Source: Holophagaceae bacterium
GTDB taxonomy: Bacteria; Acidobacteriota; Holophagae; Holophagales; Holophagaceae
Assembly: GCA_003158505.1 (NCBI GenBank)
Contig: PMJK01000144.1
Coordinates: 16,982-22,601 of the forward strand
Direction: 5' to 3'
DNA: 5,620 nucleotides
Part shown: in pieces, positions 1-5,620 of the stretch
Layout of the letters: each line of letters starts with the position of its first letter
Position numbering within the stretch: the first letter of the stretch is position 1
Position numbers and translations under genes: made by a program
The notes under the pieces: model-generated
Seen by the model: the letters and a program-made list of their open reading frames with translations, nothing else
Databases searched by the model: none
Told to the model about the DNA's origin: nothing

Positions 1-150
1 CCCCTGTCCGGAAAACTCCTCGATTGGCTGCTGTTCTCCCTGGGAACCGAGGTCCTGTGGATCGGAATTCCTGCCTGCCTGGTGTTCAGCGCTCCCCGCG
101 CTGTCGAGTGGATCCGGTTTCTGCGGGATCGATCCAAAGAGACGCCGTAA
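1..150 (+). CDS. 3' end of a probable membrane protein (partial)
   Basis: An open frame runs from base 1 to a TAA at 148-150 and gives the last 49 residues of a protein whose start lies outside the window. Visible residues 9-31 are strongly hydrophobic (Trp, Leu, Phe, Ile, Val rich, one Glu at residue 17) and read as a transmembrane segment. A basic, amphipathic tail rich in Arg and Trp follows, ending in Lys-Glu-Thr-Pro. This pattern is typical of the cytoplasmic C-terminus of a small inner-membrane protein. I do not recognise the family. The gene converges on rlmN with only 20 bp between the two stop codons, so this frame fits the local layout better than the other plus-strand frame (24-269), which overlaps rlmN. 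The call rests on hydrophobicity, the clean stop and the spacing. Confidence 0.6.
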   Translation, partial: PLSGKLLDWLLFSLGTEVLWIGIPACLVFSAPRAVEWIRFLRDRSKETP

Positions 151-170
151 TCCTTACCCGGACTCGGGGG

Positions 171-1247
171 TCAGTTCCCCTTCGCCAGTTGTCCGCAGGC
201 CCCCTGCACGTCCCGTCCCCGGCTCCGGCGGACGGTGACGAAGCAACCCCGGGCCTTCAGCCACTCTGAAAATTGCTGCACACGCTCCTCGCCGGGCTGG
301 TGAAATTCGCTGGCAGCATGCTCGTTCATGGGGATGAGGTTGAGGTTGTGGGCGCGGCGGAGGTCACCCAGCCAGGCCGCCAGGCGTTCCGCATCGGCCT
401 TCGTATCGTTCTCCCCCGCCAGGAGCACGTATTCGAAACAGAATTTCTCGCCCCGCGTCAGGCCCCAGTCGTCGAGTGCCTGCCGGAGGCGCGCCAGATT
501 CCAAACGCGGTTCACGGGCATGGTGCGGCTCCGGGACTCGTCGGTGGTGGCATTGAGGCTGAGGGCCAGCAGGGGCCGGGGCTCGAGCTTCGACAGTTTC
601 TCGATGGCGCTCACCAGGCCCGAGGTGCTCACAGTGATGCGTCCCTTCCCGAGCCCCAGACCCGCGGGATGGCACATGAGGCGGATGGCTCGGTGCAGAT
701 GGTCCAGGTTGTGCAGCGGCTCGCCCATGCCCATGAACACGAGGGTCAGTTCGTGGCCGCGCTCAGGACCGAGCGCGGCCATCAGGGCCAGCACCTGACC
801 CAGAATCTCGCCAGCCTGGAGGTTCCGCAGGATGCCCATGCTGCCCGTGGCGCAGAAGGTGCAGCCCATGGCACAGCCCACCTGGCTGGAAATGCAGTAA
901 GTCACGCGCGGATTGCGCACGAGCCGTGGCATGTGGACCGCCTCGATGCGCTTCCCGTCCACCAGCTCCAGCGCCAGCTTCGTGGCTCCATCCGAGGATG
1001 GCTGGCTTTCCACGATGGAGGGCAGCCGCAGATCCGCCACCCCTTCTAGCCAGCGGCGGATGCCGGGGCCCAGGTCCGGCGCACCGTCCTTCCAGGTCCA
1101 GGGGCGATGCAGCCGCTTGAAGGTCTCCAGGGCGCTGCCGGGACAGCCGAGTTCGGCCAGATCCTCCGGCAAGAGCGACCAGGCGCACGGCAGTCCCTCC
1201 CGCTCGGGGGCGGGGCGATCCCAGGGCTTGAGGAGGGAGTCAGTCAT
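171..1247 (-). CDS. rlmN: RlmN: dual-specificity 23S rRNA A2503 / tRNA A37 C2-methyltransferase
   Basis: This cytosolic radical-SAM enzyme methylates C2 of A2503 in 23S rRNA and, in characterised homologues, A37 of some tRNAs. The 358-residue product carries the radical-SAM cluster motif C125-x3-C129-x2-C132, preceded by the conserved C118 in 'CISSQVGC', a SAM-binding 'GMGEP' at 173-177, 'SLNA' at 230-233 and the C-terminal 'ACGQL' with methyl-carrying C351. E102 in 'IEAVHMP' matches the conserved Glu upstream of the cluster. 'GMGEPL' and 'RRSRGRDVQGACGQL' favour RlmN over the resistance enzyme Cfr, which has 'MGEAL'. The length is slightly short for the family (E. coli 384), and the N-terminal accessory domain (about 1-95) is divergent. 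The ATG at 1247 is the only usual start after the in-frame TGA of the upstream GNAT gene, 24 bp away. No Shine-Dalgarno is visible, so translation may be coupled to that gene. It is the last gene of the minus-strand operon. Confidence 0.96.
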   Translation of the reverse strand: MTDSLLKPWDRPAPEREGLPCAWSLLPEDLAELGCPGSALETFKRLHRPWTWKDGAPDLGPGIRRWLEGVADLRLPSIVESQPSSDGATKLALELVDGKRIEAVHMPRLVRNPRVTYCISSQVGCAMGCTFCATGSMGILRNLQAGEILGQVLALMAALGPERGHELTLVFMGMGEPLHNLDHLHRAIRLMCHPAGLGLGKGRITVSTSGLVSAIEKLSKLEPRPLLALSLNATTDESRSRTMPVNRVWNLARLRQALDDWGLTRGEKFCFEYVLLAGENDTKADAERLAAWLGDLRRAHNLNLIPMNEHAASEFHQPGEERVQQFSEWLKARGCFVTVRRSRGRDVQGACGQLAKGN

Positions 1248-1271
1248 ACAAATGGGGGCCGATGCCGCAAC

Positions 1272-1733
1272 TCAGGCCTTGGCCGCGAGGGCCGCGTGCT
1301 CGGCCTGGAAGGCTTCGATGGATCCCGCCTTCCACCCTTTTCGGGGCAGTCTCCAACCGTTTTCCACCTTCTGCCAGCCGATGTGGGCGTAGTAGTCCCG
1401 GGCCAGGGGCGAGGCCTGCAGGATCCACTCGATGCCCTCGCCGAGCCCCTGGGCCAGGTCCAGCAGGCGGCGCCCCACTCCGGCCTTTTGGACCTCCGGA
1501 TGGATCGCCAGGTCGCAGACGTAGCCGTCATATGCGAAGTCGGTCCAGCCCCGCAGAAGCCCCACCAGGCGGTCTCCCAAGTAAGCGGAGATCACCACGT
1601 TCGAGCCCTCGAACATGCGGCGGATGCGCTCGGGGTCGTGGATAGGCCGCCGCAGGGGCGACGCGGCGTACAGAGCCCGGATCGCCTCCACCTCGGGGCG
1701 GCGGTCCAGGTGGAAGCTCAAATCACCATTCAT
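1272..1733 (-). CDS. GNAT-family N-acetyltransferase, substrate unknown
   Basis: The 153-residue protein has a single GNAT fold, which transfers an acetyl group from acetyl-CoA to an amine. Motif A is clear: beta-4 'CDLAIHPEVQ' (73-82) runs into the pyrophosphate-binding loop 'QKAGVG' (82-87, the Q/R-x-x-G-x-G pattern) and helix 'RRLLDLA'. Motif B follows, with a paired tyrosine in 'ARDYYAHIGW' (111-120), where family members usually have a Tyr that acts as general acid. The C-terminal part is Trp-rich (W120, W127, W134) and ends in an Ala/Lys tail. I chose the ATG at 1733 because GGAG lies 8 nt upstream; an upstream TTG at 1763 would add ten residues but is poorly placed. It sits 35 bp after the M16 peptidase gene and 24 bp before rlmN, in the same frame as rlmN. 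The substrate cannot be told: small molecule, protein N-terminus or lysine are all possible. Confidence 0.88.
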   Translation of the reverse strand: MNGDLSFHLDRRPEVEAIRALYAASPLRRPIHDPERIRRMFEGSNVVISAYLGDRLVGLLRGWTDFAYDGYVCDLAIHPEVQKAGVGRRLLDLAQGLGEGIEWILQASPLARDYYAHIGWQKVENGWRLPRKGWKAGSIEAFQAEHAALAAKA

Positions 1734-1739
1734 GTGGAG

Positions 1740-1745
1740 TTCTCC
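1740..1745 (-). promoter_or_regulatory. Ribosome binding site of the GNAT gene (decides its start)
   Basis: On the minus strand GGAGAA lies 6 nt before the ATG at 1731-1733 (its GGAG core is 8 nt away). It supports this ATG over the TTG at 1761-1763, whose only purine-rich stretch (GAGG) overlaps the M16 stop region at a very short spacing. Confidence 0.6.
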
Positions 1746-1768
1746 GGGAAGTCCTGCCGGCAACGACC

Positions 1769-3037
1769 TCAGGCCACCAGGTCCTGGGGACGGATGTCGC
1801 AGCCGCGCCGGGTGCCAAGGGCACTGACGCCGAGTTGCGCGGGATCCAGCAGGTTCTGGGCGACCCGCATGAGATCCCCCGGTGTCACCGCTTCGATCTC
1901 TTCCATCTGCTGGTCAAGGCTGCGCAATTCGCCCTGGTGGATGGCCTGGTGGGCGAGGTTGAACATGCGGCTGCTGCTGCTCTCCTGGCTGAACACGAGG
2001 CTGGTGCGCGCCTGGAGCTTGGCGCGCACCAGTTCGTCGCTCTCCACACCCTTCGCGCGGATCCGTGCGCACTCGGCCATGGTGCGGCTGACCAGCTCCC
2101 GCAGCTGGGCCGGGGCGCAGCTGGCGCTGATCTGAAGGGCGCCGGTGTCGGCGTAGGGACTGAGGTAACTACCCACCTGGTAGCAGAGCCCCCGCCGCTC
2201 GCGCAACTCCATGAACAGCCGCGAGGCCATGCCACCGCCGAGTACGTGACTGAGGAGATGGGCTGCGGCGCGATCCGATGACCGGTGATCCGGCGCGGGG
2301 AAGCCCATCACCAAGTTGGCCTGCTGAAGCTCCTTGCGGGGCACGTTGAGCAGGAAAGGCCGGGTTCGGGCGGCGGCGCCGGGCGTCTGGGCGAGGCCCC
2401 GGGGCAGGCGATCCAGGACGGGCTTTAGTAGTGCGAGGAAGGGCTCCGGGTCGATGGCACCGGCGGCGGCCACCACCATGTTCGGGGCCCGATAGGTGTG
2501 GTCGAAGAAGGCGCGGGCCTCGGTGGGACCGTAGGCCGACACCTGCTCCGGACGGCCCAGGATGGGATGGGCCAAGGGCGTGCCTTCCCAGAATCCGCCG
2601 TAGAACATCTCGCTCACCCAGTCGTCCGCCTGGTCCTCGCTTTGGGCGATCTCCTCCAGGATGACGCCCCGCTCGCGAACCAGTTCCTCGGCGTCGAAGC
2701 GCGGCGCGGTCACCAGCTCGCCCAGCAGGTGCACCAGTTCCGGGAGCTGGTCGGACAAAACTTTCCCGTAGAAGCAGGCCACCTCCTTGCCCGTGAAGGC
2801 GTCCACATGCCCCCCCAGGCGATCCGTGGCCTCCGCCAACTCATCGGGGGTGGGGTAGGCCTCCGTGCCCTTGAAGACCGTGTGCTCCAGGAAGTGGGCC
2901 AGCCCCTCCTCCGCTGGACCCTCGTGCCGGGACCCCCGCCGCACCCAGAACCCCACCGCGCAACTCCTCACGTGAGGCAGCGGCTCGATCAGGATCTCGG
3001 TGCCCTCAGGCGTGACGGTGCGGAGGAGTTCAGCCAT
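1769..3037 (-). CDS. M16B-family zinc metallopeptidase (mitochondrial-processing-peptidase-like)
   Basis: The 422-residue protein is an insulinase/processing-peptidase type zinc protease. The inverted zinc motif is H48-F-L-E51-H52, with H48 and H52 as ligands and E51 as the catalytic base. The third ligand E129, in 'ILEEIAQ', follows after exactly 76 residues, as in the family pattern HxxEH-x76-E. The N-terminal M16 domain spans about 5-160 and the C-terminal domain about 170-410. The latter carries 'GGGMASRLF' and 'RERRGLCYQV' (268-288), which include the Arg and Tyr (R273, Y286) that help bind substrate in related enzymes. Length and both-domains-in-one-chain layout match bacterial M16B enzymes, which usually work as homodimers on peptides or small unfolded proteins. 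An in-frame TAA four codons upstream fixes the ATG at 3037. With no signal peptide the enzyme is probably cytosolic. Six G residues touch the ATG instead of a spaced Shine-Dalgarno. It is the first gene of the operon; its natural substrate is unknown. Confidence 0.94.
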   Translation of the reverse strand: MAELLRTVTPEGTEILIEPLPHVRSCAVGFWVRRGSRHEGPAEEGLAHFLEHTVFKGTEAYPTPDELAEATDRLGGHVDAFTGKEVACFYGKVLSDQLPELVHLLGELVTAPRFDAEELVRERGVILEEIAQSEDQADDWVSEMFYGGFWEGTPLAHPILGRPEQVSAYGPTEARAFFDHTYRAPNMVVAAAGAIDPEPFLALLKPVLDRLPRGLAQTPGAAARTRPFLLNVPRKELQQANLVMGFPAPDHRSSDRAAAHLLSHVLGGGMASRLFMELRERRGLCYQVGSYLSPYADTGALQISASCAPAQLRELVSRTMAECARIRAKGVESDELVRAKLQARTSLVFSQESSSSRMFNLAHQAIHQGELRSLDQQMEEIEAVTPGDLMRVAQNLLDPAQLGVSALGTRRGCDIRPQDLVA

Positions 3038-3090
3038 CCCCCCAGTTTACAGGCTGGAGGTTCGGGGAGTTGCGGGGGATCAGATGTTCC

Positions 3091-3116
3091 GGGGCTCCCA
3101 CCTAAGAGGGGCTCCC
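3091..3116. repeat. Two exact 9 bp direct repeats, possible operator
   Basis: GGGGCTCCC occurs at 3091-3099 and again at 3108-3116, separated by 8 bp, a period of 17 bp. It lies 54 bp upstream of the M16 start codon on the minus strand, a plausible place for a regulator to act on that operon. The identity is exact, but the unit is short and GC-rich, so chance cannot be excluded. No known operator is recognised. Confidence 0.4.
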
Positions 3117-3210
3117 TGCGTTGACCGGTTTGACGGACTCAGGCCCTTGCCAACCACCAGGGCAGACGCCTGACGCAGTGTCACATCGGGGATACTCGGC
3201 CTTGGACGGC

Positions 3211-3219
3211 TGATATCCT
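3211..3219 (+). promoter_or_regulatory. Candidate extended -10 promoter element for the S9A peptidase gene
   Basis: TGATATCCT fits an extended -10 (TG-N-TATCCT, 4 of 6 bases of TATAAT) and lies 59 bp before the start codon, which would give a leader of about 50 nt. No -35 box stands at 16-18 bp. A competing weak pair is CTGACG (3170-3175) with GATACT (3191-3196) at a 15 bp spacing. Neither is strong. Confidence 0.22.
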
Positions 3220-3265
3220 GTTGGCCCCTTCCAGACAGTGCCCTACCCCACGGGTCAGAATCAAC

Positions 3266-3271
3266 AGGAGG
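3266..3271 (+). promoter_or_regulatory. Strong Shine-Dalgarno of the S9A peptidase gene
   Basis: A perfect AGGAGG lies 7 nt before the ATG at 3279-3281 and fixes that start. It is much the strongest ribosome binding site in the window and contrasts with the weak sites of the M16 and rlmN genes. Confidence 0.85.
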
Positions 3272-3278
3272 CCTTCCC

Positions 3279-5462
3279 ATGATTCGAGCGCTTGCCAGGC
3301 TGTCAGGTCTGCTTCTTGTTTTCGCCCAGATGACCGCTGGGTACGCACAGATGCCCGAGCCGGATGGGCCATCCAGTCCTCCGAACCTACAGGCTCCAGG
3401 GGAAACCCCCAGGATCCCGACCCTCCAGGCTCTCCATGGCGTGGAGCTGAAGGACGACTACCGGTGGCTGGAGGATGGCACGGCACCAAATGTCCAAGCC
3501 TGGAGTGATGCCCAGAACAAGCGGTCACGCGCCTTCCTAGATGGACTGCCTGGGGTTGGAACCCTGCGGAAGCGCATCACGGGTCTCATCACCAAACGAC
3601 CCGCATCGTTCGGTGGGGTGTCCTTGCATGGGGGGCGTTATTTCGCCATGCGCTTTGACCCGGCCAAGCAGCAGCCGGATCTGGTTGTGTTCAAGACCCT
3701 CGAACCTGGAAGCCGACCCAGAGTGCTGATCGACCTCATGAAATTCGATCCCTCCGGGAGCACAGCCATGGACTGGTTCACACCCTCCCATGACGGGCGG
3801 AGCGTGGCAGTCTCCCTCTCCAAAGGGGGTAGCGAGGAAGGGACGCTGCACATCTACGATGTGGCTAACGGCAAGGAAATGGGAGAGACCATCCCCCGGG
3901 TCCAGGTTGGAACGGGCGGCGGAAGCCTCGCCTGGGCTTTGGATGGCAAGGGATTCTGGTACACCCGGTATCCGCGTGCGGGAGAACGTCCCGGCCCTGA
4001 CTTGGATTTCTATCAGCAGGTGTATTTCCACAAACTCGGGACCCCCGAATCCTCCGATCGATATGAAGTAGGAAAGGCCTTTTCTCGGATAGCGGAAATC
4101 CAGCTGCAGTCATCCGAAGACGGGAAGCACGTACTGGCCCTGGTCGCTAACGGGGATGGCGGGGACAACTCGCTCTGGCTCCGCGGAGCGGACGGCTGGA
4201 CCCAGGTGTCCAAGGATGAAGATGGCGTCATCGGCGCCTCCTTCGGCCGGGACCGTGCCCTGTGGCTGCTCAGCAAGAAGGACTCGGCGCGCAGACAAGT
4301 CCTGCGGCTTCCCCTCGAAACCCCGTCCCTTGCCAAGGCCAGGGTCGTGGTCAGCGGACAGCCGGGCATCCTGCAGCGGGTGGTCCCCACAGAGAGCCGT
4401 CTGTATGTGGAGGAGATGCTGGGCGGACCCAATCGGATCATCCAGTTCGACCTGCATGGCAAAGCCCTGTCCTCGAACATCCCCACTGAACCCGTATCAA
4501 CGAATATCCTCGGCCAGCGACTGAAGGGTGATGATGTCCTCATATACACCTCCAGCTACATCACGCCGAGTTCTGGCCTCGTGTACCGCTCCGCCACTGG
4601 GGCTTTGGAGAAGACAGTCCTCCGGACGAAGCCCCTGGCTGATTTCAGCGATGCTGAGGTGATCGAGGAACACGCGACCTCGAAGGATGGCACCAGGATC
4701 CCGATGTTCATCCTCCAGAAAAAGGGCACAAAAAGAAATGGCGCGAATCCAACCCTACTGATGGGTTACGGAGGGTATGGCGTCAGCACCCAACCGTGGT
4801 ACAGCGACATCGCCCACGTACTGCTGGAGCAGGGCGTGGTGCAAGTCGACACGGTGATCCGGGGGGGTGGCGAGTTCGGCGAAACCTGGCACGATGCGGG
4901 GAAGCTCACCAGGAAACAGAATGTCTTCGACGACTTCATTGCCTGCGCCCAACGCCTGGTCGAGCTGGGCTACACCAGCCCAGCGCGGCTCGCCATCGAA
5001 GGCGGTTCCAACGGAGGGCTCCTCATGGGGGCCGCCCTCACCCAACGACCGGACCTCTTCCGGACAGTGGTGTCCCATGTGGGGATGTACGACATGATCC
5101 ATGTGGAGGACTCCCCCAACGGCCAGTTCAACATCACGGAATTCGGCACCGTCAAAGACCCAATCCAGTTCAATGCGTTGCTGGCCTATTCTCCCTACCA
5201 CCGAGTCAAGGACGGAACCGACTATCCCTCCATTCTGTTCCTCACCGGAGCCAACGACCCTCGGGTGGACCCCATGCAGTCACGTAAGATGACGGCCCGA
5301 TTGCAGGCCGCGAACCCGAAGGGACGCCCCGTGTTCCTTAGGACTAGTCCCAACACCGGACACGGCATGGGTTCTCCTCTGGCAGCTCGGATCGAGACCA
5401 TGGTTGACGTCCATGCCTTCCTGTTGCATGAACTGGGAGTCACCGTGAAAACGGTGGAGTGA
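3279..5462 (+). CDS. Secreted S9A prolyl-oligopeptidase-family serine peptidase
   Basis: The 727-residue protein has the S9A layout: an N-terminal segment with 'DDYRWLED' (59-66), a beta-propeller gating domain (about 85-445) and a C-terminal alpha/beta-hydrolase domain (about 450-727). The catalytic triad is S577 in 'GGSNGG', D660 in 'GANDPRV' and H695 in 'NTGHGMG', matching S554, D641 and H680 of the porcine enzyme. Oxyanion-hole Y497 ('GYGGY'), N578, substrate-binding R662 and the 'RGGGEFGETWH' block (528-538) are also present. Residues 1-23 form a signal peptide (Arg near the start, Leu/Val core, 'AGYA' before Gln24), so it should act in the periplasm or outside. The mature length, about 704, is near the usual 710. 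Unusually, N618 stands where porcine W595 forms the proline pocket, so strict post-proline specificity is uncertain; these enzymes cleave short peptides only. It is its own transcription unit with a strong AGGAGG, and sampled GC is lower than in its neighbours. Confidence 0.95.
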   Translation: MIRALARLSGLLLVFAQMTAGYAQMPEPDGPSSPPNLQAPGETPRIPTLQALHGVELKDDYRWLEDGTAPNVQAWSDAQNKRSRAFLDGLPGVGTLRKRITGLITKRPASFGGVSLHGGRYFAMRFDPAKQQPDLVVFKTLEPGSRPRVLIDLMKFDPSGSTAMDWFTPSHDGRSVAVSLSKGGSEEGTLHIYDVANGKEMGETIPRVQVGTGGGSLAWALDGKGFWYTRYPRAGERPGPDLDFYQQVYFHKLGTPESSDRYEVGKAFSRIAEIQLQSSEDGKHVLALVANGDGGDNSLWLRGADGWTQVSKDEDGVIGASFGRDRALWLLSKKDSARRQVLRLPLETPSLAKARVVVSGQPGILQRVVPTESRLYVEEMLGGPNRIIQFDLHGKALSSNIPTEPVSTNILGQRLKGDDVLIYTSSYITPSSGLVYRSATGALEKTVLRTKPLADFSDAEVIEEHATSKDGTRIPMFILQKKGTKRNGANPTLLMGYGGYGVSTQPWYSDIAHVLLEQGVVQVDTVIRGGGEFGETWHDAGKLTRKQNVFDDFIACAQRLVELGYTSPARLAIEGGSNGGLLMGAALTQRPDLFRTVVSHVGMYDMIHVEDSPNGQFNITEFGTVKDPIQFNALLAYSPYHRVKDGTDYPSILFLTGANDPRVDPMQSRKMTARLQAANPKGRPVFLRTSPNTGHGMGSPLAARIETMVDVHAFLLHELGVTVKTVE

Positions 5463-5480
5463 CCCGCCAACCAGCCCGAT

Positions 5481-5620
5481 TCACCCCTCCGCCTCGCTCC
5501 CGGCCAGGCCGACGGGGGTCCGCTGCAGCTTCCATCCCGCCAGGGCCCAGCAGAGCGCTCCGAAGGCCAGCAGGGCGAGGATCGCCAAGGCTGGATGGGT
5601 GGTCACCTGCTCCTGGGCCA
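5481..5620 (-). CDS. 3' end of a probable membrane protein (partial)
   Basis: On the minus strand an open frame enters at the window edge (first full codon at 5618) and ends at a TGA at 5481-5483, giving the last 45 residues. Visible residues about 8-29 form an Ala/Leu-rich hydrophobic helix ('HPALAILALLAFGALCWALA' and onward), followed by a short basic stretch (Lys-Leu-Gln-Arg) and a polar tail ending Glu-Ala-Glu-Gly. A final transmembrane helix with a cytoplasmic tail is the natural reading, as in many transporters and other polytopic proteins. The fragment is too short to name a family. It faces the S9A peptidase tail to tail, with 18 bp between the stops. The other two minus-strand frames either stop early or give Gly/Pro/Arg-rich sequence, which supports this frame. 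Confidence 0.6.
   Translation of the reverse strand, partial: AQEQVTTHPALAILALLAFGALCWALAGWKLQRTPVGLAGSEAEG

Larger units (their letters stand above)
3038..3278. other. Divergent intergenic region between the M16 operon and the S9A peptidase gene
   Basis: This 241 bp stretch separates two divergently transcribed genes and so should contain the promoters of both. It holds an exact 9 bp direct repeat (3091-3116), two TTGAC boxes nine bases apart (3121 and 3130), a possible extended -10 element (3211-3219) and the strong AGGAGG of the plus-strand gene (3266-3271). No consensus -35/-10 pair is visible for the minus-strand operon. I see no convincing coding sequence, RNA gene or riboswitch in it. 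Confidence 0.7.

Noticed and set aside
153..173. Possible terminator hairpin between the left membrane gene and rlmN
   Set aside because: Only a 4 bp CCCG/CGGG stem with a 4-base loop can be drawn and there is no T-run, so it is too weak to call.
24..269. 81-codon plus-strand open frame at the left edge
   Set aside because: It overlaps the end of rlmN and is Arg/Pro/Ser-rich. The frame ending at 150 has a clear hydrophobic protein signature instead.
273..1049. 258-codon plus-strand open frame opposite rlmN
   Set aside because: It lies fully antisense to a clear RlmN coding sequence; its Gln/His/Ala/Gly-rich product has no recognisable domain. Long shadow frames are expected in GC-rich DNA.
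171..1247. Cfr-type antibiotic-resistance methyltransferase instead of RlmN
   Set aside because: 'GMGEPL', 'SRGRDV' before 'ACGQL' and the chromosomal operon context fit RlmN; Cfr differs at these motifs.
1734..1763. Ten-residue upstream extension of the GNAT protein from a TTG start
   Set aside because: The ATG at 1733 has a well-spaced GGAG, while the TTG has only a badly spaced GAGG, and the extra residues add no conserved sequence.
1107..2135. 342-codon plus-strand open frame spanning the rlmN start, the GNAT gene and part of the M16 gene
   Set aside because: It covers three genes on the opposite strand that are supported by conserved motifs. Its composition changes abruptly to Arg/Ser-rich and it shows no domain.
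2498..3124. 208-codon plus-strand open frame opposite the M16 peptidase start
   Set aside because: It is a shadow of the HxxEH-containing gene; it has no good ribosome binding site or motif and crosses the divergent promoter region.
3140..3172. Inverted repeats CAGGC/GCCTG and GCCCT/AGGGC in the intergenic region
   Set aside because: The two 5 bp pairings overlap and compete, and short GC palindromes are expected by chance at this base composition.
4013..4549. 178-codon minus-strand open frame inside the S9A peptidase (with another at 4755-5201)
   Set aside because: Both are antisense to a gene whose catalytic motifs are all intact; their products are low in recognisable structure.

Overview
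This is a 5.6 kb window of GC-rich bacterial chromosome. It looks like ordinary housekeeping and accessory-enzyme territory: there is no RNA gene, CRISPR array, insertion sequence or phage-like feature. The secreted S9A prolyl-oligopeptidase, the 'SLNATTDE' version of RlmN and the high GC suggest a Gram-negative lineage such as Acidobacteriota (Holophagae-like) or a former deltaproteobacterial group. That assignment is an inference with low confidence, because no phylogenetic marker is present.

Layout. Positions 1-150 hold the 3' end of a plus-strand gene that encodes a hydrophobic, probably membrane-bound tail. Positions 171-3037 hold three minus-strand genes transcribed right to left, most likely as one operon: an M16B zinc peptidase (1769-3037), a small GNAT acetyltransferase (1272-1733) and the 23S rRNA methyltransferase gene rlmN (171-1247). 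The gaps between them are 35 and 24 bp. Positions 3038-3278 are a 241 bp divergent intergenic region that must carry promoters for both sides. Positions 3279-5462 hold a complete plus-strand S9A prolyl-oligopeptidase-family serine peptidase with a signal peptide. Positions 5481-5620 hold the 3' end of a minus-strand gene that ends in a transmembrane helix and converges on the peptidase with an 18 bp gap.

How the genes relate. The operon combines cytosolic protein turnover (M16), a GNAT enzyme of unknown substrate and rRNA/tRNA adenosine C2-methylation (RlmN). No single pathway links them from the sequence alone. The prolyl oligopeptidase is a separate transcription unit acting outside the cytoplasm, probably in peptide scavenging.

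I found no convincing new system. The points most worth checking are: (i) the S9A enzyme appears to lack the tryptophan that forms the proline pocket in classical prolyl oligopeptidases; (ii) sampled lines of that gene are clearly lower in GC than the minus-strand operon; (iii) the GNAT gene and rlmN are in the same frame, separated by one TGA and eight codons, and rlmN has no visible Shine-Dalgarno; (iv) an exact 9 bp direct repeat lies in the divergent intergenic region.
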